From assembly GCA_027924585.1 (NCBI GenBank), contig BSBM01000321.1, positions 2,307,001 to 2,371,000 on the forward strand: 64,000 nt of DNA, written 5' to 3'. Below, piece by piece: positions 58,441-64,000 of this stretch. Every line of letters begins with the position of its first letter. Within the stretch, counting starts at the first letter, position 1. This DNA is from Larix kaempferi. Its lineage: Eukaryota > Streptophyta > Pinopsida > Pinales > Pinaceae. Made by a program: the position numbers and the translations under genes. Under the pieces are notes generated by a model, which saw nothing but the letters and a program-made list of their open reading frames with translations, was not told the origin of the DNA and made no database searches.

Positions 58441-59310
58441 GGAAGCTCTCAAGATAGAAAAACACCCACACAATTTCAATCAAGAAGATGGTTATAAACT
58501 GTGTCAATCTTGGAAACCTTTAATCCAACGTCCTGACTATTGACCCATCTCAATTGTCCTCTCTTGTTTTCATTATCTATTTACAATTCAATCCCTATCC
58601 GAGGTGTTTTTCCTCCATTGGCTCCTCCTATCTTGTTATCCATGTTTCTTTATTTCAATTTTTATTTTGGTTTATTTTCACATTATCATTAGTTCCTTTC
58701 TCCAATCTTAGTCTTCAACCAATACCTTTCTTATTTATTGTTATTTTCAAACCATAAATTTAATTTATTAGTAATCTCATTATGTTCATTAATAATCTCG
58801 CTCTATTTATTTAATTGCACCGAGAGAAGCGAGGTGATTTTACAACCCAGTATGGGGGAGATGTTGTAACGTTTGTTCCTAACAAAATAATTTAAAAAAT
58901 TCATGTCAGCTCATAAAATAAAAAATTATGGGAAGTATTTAAAAAAAATCCATGTTGGCTCATAAATAAAATATTATGAAAAGTAATTAAAAAATCCATG
59001 TTCGTTTATAAAATAAAAACTTAAAACTTAAACCTGGATCTATGTGCTTGATAGAGACGGGTTTAAGATGGATCTATGCTGGTAAATAATTTCATCCTTG
59101 CAACAAAAATTCATTGATATATCCTAATCTAATTGCACCAAGAGAAGCAAGGTGCTCTCACCCCAGTAGCAGGGTGATGTTGTCACATTACGTTATGTAA
59201 AGTAACATTCCAAAAAATAAAATTAATTAAAAATATTCATGTCCGCTCATAACTCATCAAAAATAAAAAGCAATTTAAAAAATTATGACAACTCATAAAA
59301 TAAAAAAATT
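58441..59310 (+). repeat. 3' region of the Penelope-like element with two diverged copies of a 200 bp unit
   Basis: At about 58808-59040 and 59128-59310, two diverged copies share gcaccgagagaagcgaggtg, a gggtgatgttgtcac-like stretch and repeated catgt-ggctcataaaataaa blocks. The first copy starts about 370 bp after the endonuclease frame ends. They may be terminal repeats of the element or a local duplication. Confidence 0.5.
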
Positions 59311-60176
59311 TCTTGAGGTATAATTTTTTTAATCATAAATTTTACATATTAAGAAAAAAATTACACCTCAAGAAATTAGATCCCTCTCAATGCTTAATAG
59401 ATCCAGGTTTAAGATAGATATATACTAGTTCTACCTATTAGATGTCATTTTTTTGATAACTTTATTTTAACATCTCATTGTCATAAATTTTATTAGTCTC
59501 ATTTATTTCACTCTAGCTAATTATATTTTATATTCTATCTAATTCCTTCTAAATTAAATCATTTATTAACATCTATATTTCTCTTCGCAATACTCATTCC
59601 TCTTATTGTTAATTATTTTTATCTCAACTTTAATGGTCTTATTATTAATTATTTTTATCTCAACTCTAATGGTTGTAGTACTTGTAGTACTGAGAATTTA
59701 TAGAATTTTCTACATTATGTTCTACATCAATTAGTTTTGCTTCATCCCCTCACGATGCAGTTGTGTTCACTAAAAACATTTGGACATTGTTAAACTTCAA
59801 CATAATGTAAATCCCTAAAGGATGACACAGCTAAATGTTGAATTATTGGTATTGATCATTTTGATTATGTCAATTTAATAATGCGGTTGAATTATTGTTG
59901 CTATCATTTTGATGATATCAATCTAATAATATTATAATTTATGGTTGAGTGTTTTATAAGTTAAAATCCATGACATGTGTAATACATTTTCAAATTTTCA
60001 AAACATATATTAAAAACTAATATAAAATTGCACTTGTCTTTATCTCAACGTATGAACATTGTAAAATTTGTATATTACATATTTTTAATTTTTTTCTTAA
60101 TGACAAATTGTTTGAAAATATTGTAAATTTTGGATTTTTGTTTGCAACCTATAAAATTTATTGAAAAAAAATAAAA
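59311..60176. other. AT-rich intergenic sequence with small duplications
   Basis: No gene. A unit of about 36 bp (ttattaattatttttatctc) is duplicated at 59605-59675 and another of about 55 bp (ttgaattattgttgctatca) at 59830-59935. Confidence 0.6.
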
Positions 60177-60305
60177 TCAATAATCTTTACCAAGACTTAA
60201 AAGAAAATAAAACAAAAAATGAGAAAATTTTATATATATAAGCCCGACATCCCTTATTGTCGATTTCTCTTTATTGTGTTGATTGTAAGCCCGATATCTA
60301 GAGGA

Positions 60306-60403
60306 TGGTGGTTCTTGGCTAGTGGTGGCTGGTGGTTCTTGGCTGGTGGCGGCTGGTGGTTCTTGGCTGGTGGCGGCTGGTGGTTCTTGGTTGGCGGCAG
60401 GTT
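60306..60403. repeat. 24 bp tandem repeat, four copies
   Basis: Units ggtggttcttggctggtggc plus ggct repeat four times. On the minus strand one frame (60461-60177) reads this as repeats of an eight-residue unit (PPAATSQE). Whether it is translated is not known. Confidence 0.85.
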
Positions 60404-60559
60404 GTTGTATTTTATCATTGGCAATAACGACTGAACTACTCTTGAATTCCTGGACACGCAATTCTGCTTTGGTTAAATTTGAATACTCATGTCTAGGAGA
60501 TTTTATTATCGCTTGAGCTGCATTTTTGTGAGGATCTTCGTCACTTAGAGTTATAGCTG

Positions 60560-61270
60560 CTTCTCAACTGGGGGTTCTATGGGAGCCGCAATAAGAGATT
60601 GTTGCAAATTTTTTGTTGGCACAACATTTAGCTCAATGTTGTAGCCCTCTATGAATGCACACATGGTCGGGTGATAAAACGTTTGACAAAGGAAACACTT
60701 GATACAATATCCATGCACCTCATTACAAATGATGCATGTTTTTCGAAAAGACTATGGATCAATTTTCAAAATGCCATCTGCAGGTTCCATAGTTTTATCA
60801 TTAAGAAATACTACTACATCGGAACACCAAGCGCAGGTAGCGTGCACCCAGAATTGGCCTGTGGTGGAGGGTTTCAACGCGCCACCAATTACAGGGCAGC
60901 GACAACATTCTCGTTTAATATTTGGCGTCTCACATGCTCTGCAAGTCCACGAGGCAAAGTTCTGCACTTCTCTCGCACCATAACAATTTTGGTGGACGGT
61001 TATTTGACATATACTGCAAATAACGAACTTGTCGTTATCCCAGTCCCCAAATTGGTGGCATACCATACACCATTTATAGGTCCATTTTGCCTTTGCTTGA
61101 ACTTGCATGTACAGTTGCTTATCCATCAATTGTTCATAACTCAAAGCAAATAGCTCATCCATACAACTTTCTGCAAATAGAGCATGTGGCAATGTCAAAG
61201 ACATTGCCACCACGTGGCTCTTGTTTATCAATAAATTGTTATTTATTTTAAAAAATAAAAAAGATTTCAC
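60560..61270 (-). pseudogene. ATX-type (trithorax-like) extended PHD fragment
   Basis: The minus-strand frame from 61270 encodes a PHD finger (residues about 68-118: CMVCHQFGDWDND, ICSICQITVHQNCYGA, WTCRAC) followed by an extended PHD (KRECCRCPVIGGALKP, WVHATCAW, MEPADGILKI). A TAG at 60752 interrupts it, but the same frame goes on with CIICNEVHGYCIKCFLCQTFYH, the last zinc-binding part. This arrangement is characteristic of the plant H3K4 methyltransferases ATX3/4/5. No SET domain follows, no PWWP precedes, and no introns interrupt it. Probably a gene fragment or retro-pseudogene. Confidence 0.85.
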
Positions 61271-63465
61271 AAAGCATATTTTTATACATAATTTTTTTTA
61301 AAGAAAACAAAAGATAACTACTTACAAAAATTGCTTTATATATCCTCCATTCAACACTATCAAAAAATTTCTTTATATTACACAATAAAACTACAGAGCA
61401 AACTAAATTCTTTACTTCAAACGAAAAATAACATATCAACTTTACTTATTAAATATTATTTTTTTTAAAATCAATTTCTCTTGACAACCATTAAACATCA
61501 TACTCAATATTGTAAAAATTAAAAGATTTAAAATTAATTCTTAATAAATAAATAAATATTATTCAGACACATTGTGAATGGATTTTACCAATCAATATTT
61601 AAATTTATAAGTTTTAATTTTAAACATTAAAATTTTTTAAATAAATTTTAATTTTAAATATAAAAATATTATTAAAATTAATGTAAAAAACAAATAAATA
61701 TGAATTTGACATTCAAGTTTTTTAAATATGAAAACATTCTCGAGTATTTATTTGATTTTAAAAATACATTTCTATATTACAGTATTATGATTAAAATTAA
61801 AGAGATGTAATACCGAACAATAAAATTATATATATATATACTTTTCAAATTTGACAATTTAGTTTTTAAAATGTTTCTTTATTATAAATAAATGAAAGGA
61901 AAATTGATAATGATTGTAGTATATAATTTAAGCATTTTGCTTCCAAAATAAATTGCTAAATAAATTGTGAATACAATGTCGTATTCAGCTTGAATGAAAG
62001 TAACAGCTTGTGCATCTTACAAGGTAACCTCTTTCAATTCATACAGGATAACCCAAGAGCTCTTTTTTCCTACTTGTTGAAAATTTGCAATATCACACAT
62101 AAGAAAACCTCATTTAACACTCGCTTGTGGATGCTTTAAAATTTTCCTTACTCCATTCATAACACGGTCTCTCAAATAATATATAATGTTGGGTTTTGGA
62201 AATGGTAATGCAACCTTTGATAAGTGATATAAATATGCAAGTATAGGACATTAAGCAACAATTCTTTGTCACTGTATTTTTATATAACATTTTAAAAAAA
62301 CCATTGGATAAAAAAACAGCCTCTTCACGTAACATTATAAAAAATCAGTGCACAATTATGAATTAAAACATACCCTTTCATTCAACTTGAACTCAAAGAA
62401 AGTTGACCAAACTTTTGTATTAAACTGAACTTCTATCCATAAATGTTATGAGTATTTGAATGAGAAACTTTTGAAGGAACACCTTACCATAATACATATG
62501 AAAATACATTAGGACTTTAGTAAATGACCCGGTTTTCTCTTTTCATAGTGGATCATTCATTGATGCCATTTATCAAGCCTTTGCAAATGTTTGGAAGTAA
62601 TTGTGAGGGAAACTGAATAAGGGATGAGCATTCATTTGTATGAATGTTTGTTGCGTTGTGTTTGTTTTTCACTTTATGAATATTAGAACAACAACAATGC
62701 CCTTTTTTCTTGCAAGTTCTTTGCTCAGATTATGTTGTACAAGCTCATGAAATGGAAACATTGAACATAAAGGAAAGATTTTGAATTCCATTACTCAAAG
62801 CGCCTGCTAAAAGTCTGCAGATCAATTCAAGCATGATATTAAACAACCTAATGATAAGCATAACAAATAAATCTTGGTTAATATGAAATCTCTAACAAGG
62901 GTAACCTTTGCTCCACACCAAATGTACATGAATGATAAAGGATGGAAGGATGTCTTAGGCAACATGCTTATCCCTGTAAACTTAGGCATGAAATCTTCAA
63001 CAATAAAAAATGTAAGCAACAAACTTAACAGGTGAAAATAAATATTGAATAGAAGGATGCAAGCAAAACTCATGAAGAGATCTTTCCACTCCTATTTAAT
63101 TTCGAAGAAGAATGCTTAAAACCCTGAGACACTCTTTACTCCTCCCTTTCTCTGGATTTAATACCAAATTTTATTTATTTTCTCTTTAACAATGACAAAC
63201 GATCTAACAGACATTGCTACTTGTTTCAAATCAATTACTTCATTTCCTATTAACTCTCCAACAACCAAAGCAATTGAAAACCATTTTTTTCAAGCAATGG
63301 GTAGATTTAGGCATTAACAATCTCTATGTTTCGACTCCATGTCTTAAATGAAATGCTTTGAGGTTTTCTATTTCACTTTCACTCAAAGATGTGTAAGCTG
63401 CCATTTAAATTATAAAACATTTCTTAGACACCTAAATGAGTCCACAAATCGATCCCAGGAGATGG
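61271..63465. other. AT-rich intergenic sequence
   Basis: Long runs of A and T with (TA) stretches near 61829. No coding signal beyond short chance frames and no repeat structure that I can see. Confidence 0.6.
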
Positions 63466-63714
63466 CACATTGTTCCTCATGGTTTTCAGCACTATGTAAC
63501 ACTTGAAATATACGTAAAACAATGGTTTGCTAGCTGCAATGGATTTGAATGTGTGCAGGCTTGCAAAATGTAGTAAGGAAGGAGAGAGAAACCACATTGT
63601 TTCTGATGGCTTTCAGCACTATGTAAGACTTAAAAGATAGGTAAAATAATGGTTTGCTTGTTGTAATGGCTTTGAAAGTGTGTAGGCCTGTAGTAAGGAA
63701 GGAGAGAGAAAACA
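63466..63714. repeat. 127 bp direct duplication
   Basis: Two adjacent copies begin cacattgtt at 63466 and 63593 and end in aaggaaggagagagaaa. They differ by about 15 substitutions and a short deletion in the second. Confidence 0.85.
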
Positions 63715-64000
63715 GCAATGAAAGGAGAGGTCACTGTACTCTAAAGAAGTAATAGAAACATTGATTCATTTAGAGGCTCATTAATGATTCATCTTCCAGT
63801 AGTGCAGTGAGCACTATACCCAGTGTTTTTTCCCCAACGTAGCCACTCTCCTTTGTTGGGTTCTGTCGTCCTATGATGTTCCTATCAGTGATGTTCTAAT
63901 ATTATATGGCGTTCCCATAAGTAGTGTCGTTCTGTTAACTCTGTATGTCGATCGTCCAATAGCAGTTCGAGATAGAAAACCCCCAAAAGTATAGGTGTAG
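63715..64000. other. Intergenic sequence
   Basis: No gene or repeat recognised. Confidence 0.5.

Larger units (their letters stand above)
55330..59310 (+). mobile_element. Penelope-like element (RT plus GIY-YIG), degenerate and interrupted
   Basis: The plus strand encodes, in order, the N-terminal region, reverse transcriptase and GIY-YIG endonuclease of a Penelope-like element. LINE-D (56660-58034) splits it, and the two halves join in frame once LINE-D and one copy of its 13 bp duplication are removed. Borders are unresolved: the 5' end may extend beyond the Copia-2 insertion (47430) and the 3' end lies in or after the repeated region 58808-59310. Such elements are mostly known from animals; in plants they have been described chiefly in conifers (from memory). 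Confidence 0.82.

Noticed and set aside
60219-60516. Plus-strand Gly/Trp-rich ORFs
   Set aside because: Antisense reading of the 24 bp minisatellite.
1-64000. tRNA, rRNA or snRNA genes
   Set aside because: No cloverleaf or rRNA-like sequence was noticed; the tRNA-complementary strings at 11470-11486, 16811-16827 and 54453-54471 are retroelement primer binding sites.

Overview
This window looks like intergenic DNA from a very large plant nuclear genome. A gymnosperm, most likely a conifer, is my best guess. There is no dense gene content, no rRNA or tRNA gene, and no bacterial-style gene order. Almost everything that can be recognised is retrotransposon in varying states of decay. The conifer inference rests on a degenerate Penelope-like element that still carries a GIY-YIG endonuclease domain (55.3-58.9 kb). 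From memory, such elements are rare in plants but have been reported in conifers. The deep nesting of old Ty3/gypsy, L1-type LINE and Ty1/copia copies fits too.

Layout, 1-38 kb: this is one nested stack. The outermost layer is a minus-strand LINE whose ORF1 is found in pieces (36.44-36.06 kb and 29.70-28.87 kb). A chromodomain-type Ty3/gypsy element (29.7-35.9 kb, minus) interrupts it, and that element carries a 1.1 kb terminal-inverted-repeat insertion inside its integrase (31117-32219). A second, older Ty3/gypsy element (Gypsy A, 919-28861, minus, TSD tttgt) also sits in the LINE. Gypsy A was hit by a plus-strand LINE (LINE-A, 4406-21206). LINE-A was hit by a non-autonomous LTR element with 2 kb LTRs (element N, 12097-18847, minus). 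A copia element (Copia-1, 4926-12092, minus, TSD gtaat) then landed exactly on the edge of element N. A small hAT-type MITE lies at 135-306. A third LINE (LINE-C, plus) follows at about 36.6-38.2 kb.

38-47 kb is AT-rich, with tandem repeats and a 2.86 kb probable solo LTR (TSD gccat). At 47436-55077 lies a second copia element (Copia-2, minus, TSD aaatt), related to Copia-1 but with different LTR sequence. Downstream is the Penelope-like element, itself split by a 5'-truncated LINE (LINE-D, 56660-58034). The only recognisable host-type coding sequence is a broken fragment of an ATX-type (trithorax-like) extended PHD module at 60.6-61.3 kb, minus. The rest, to 64 kb, is AT-rich and featureless apart from short duplications.

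Most interesting observations: (i) both copia elements have lost integrase and carry, at the same place, a homologous non-element segment with repeated splice-like signals, which looks like a captured intron-bearing sequence; (ii) element N keeps one 772-codon frame with only three stops and no similarity I recognise; (iii) the Penelope-like element; (iv) the TIR insertion with an array of about 20 bp hairpins; (v) coiled-coil-like reading frames downstream of RNase H in LINEs and downstream of integrase in Gypsy A. All retroelement copies here look defective.
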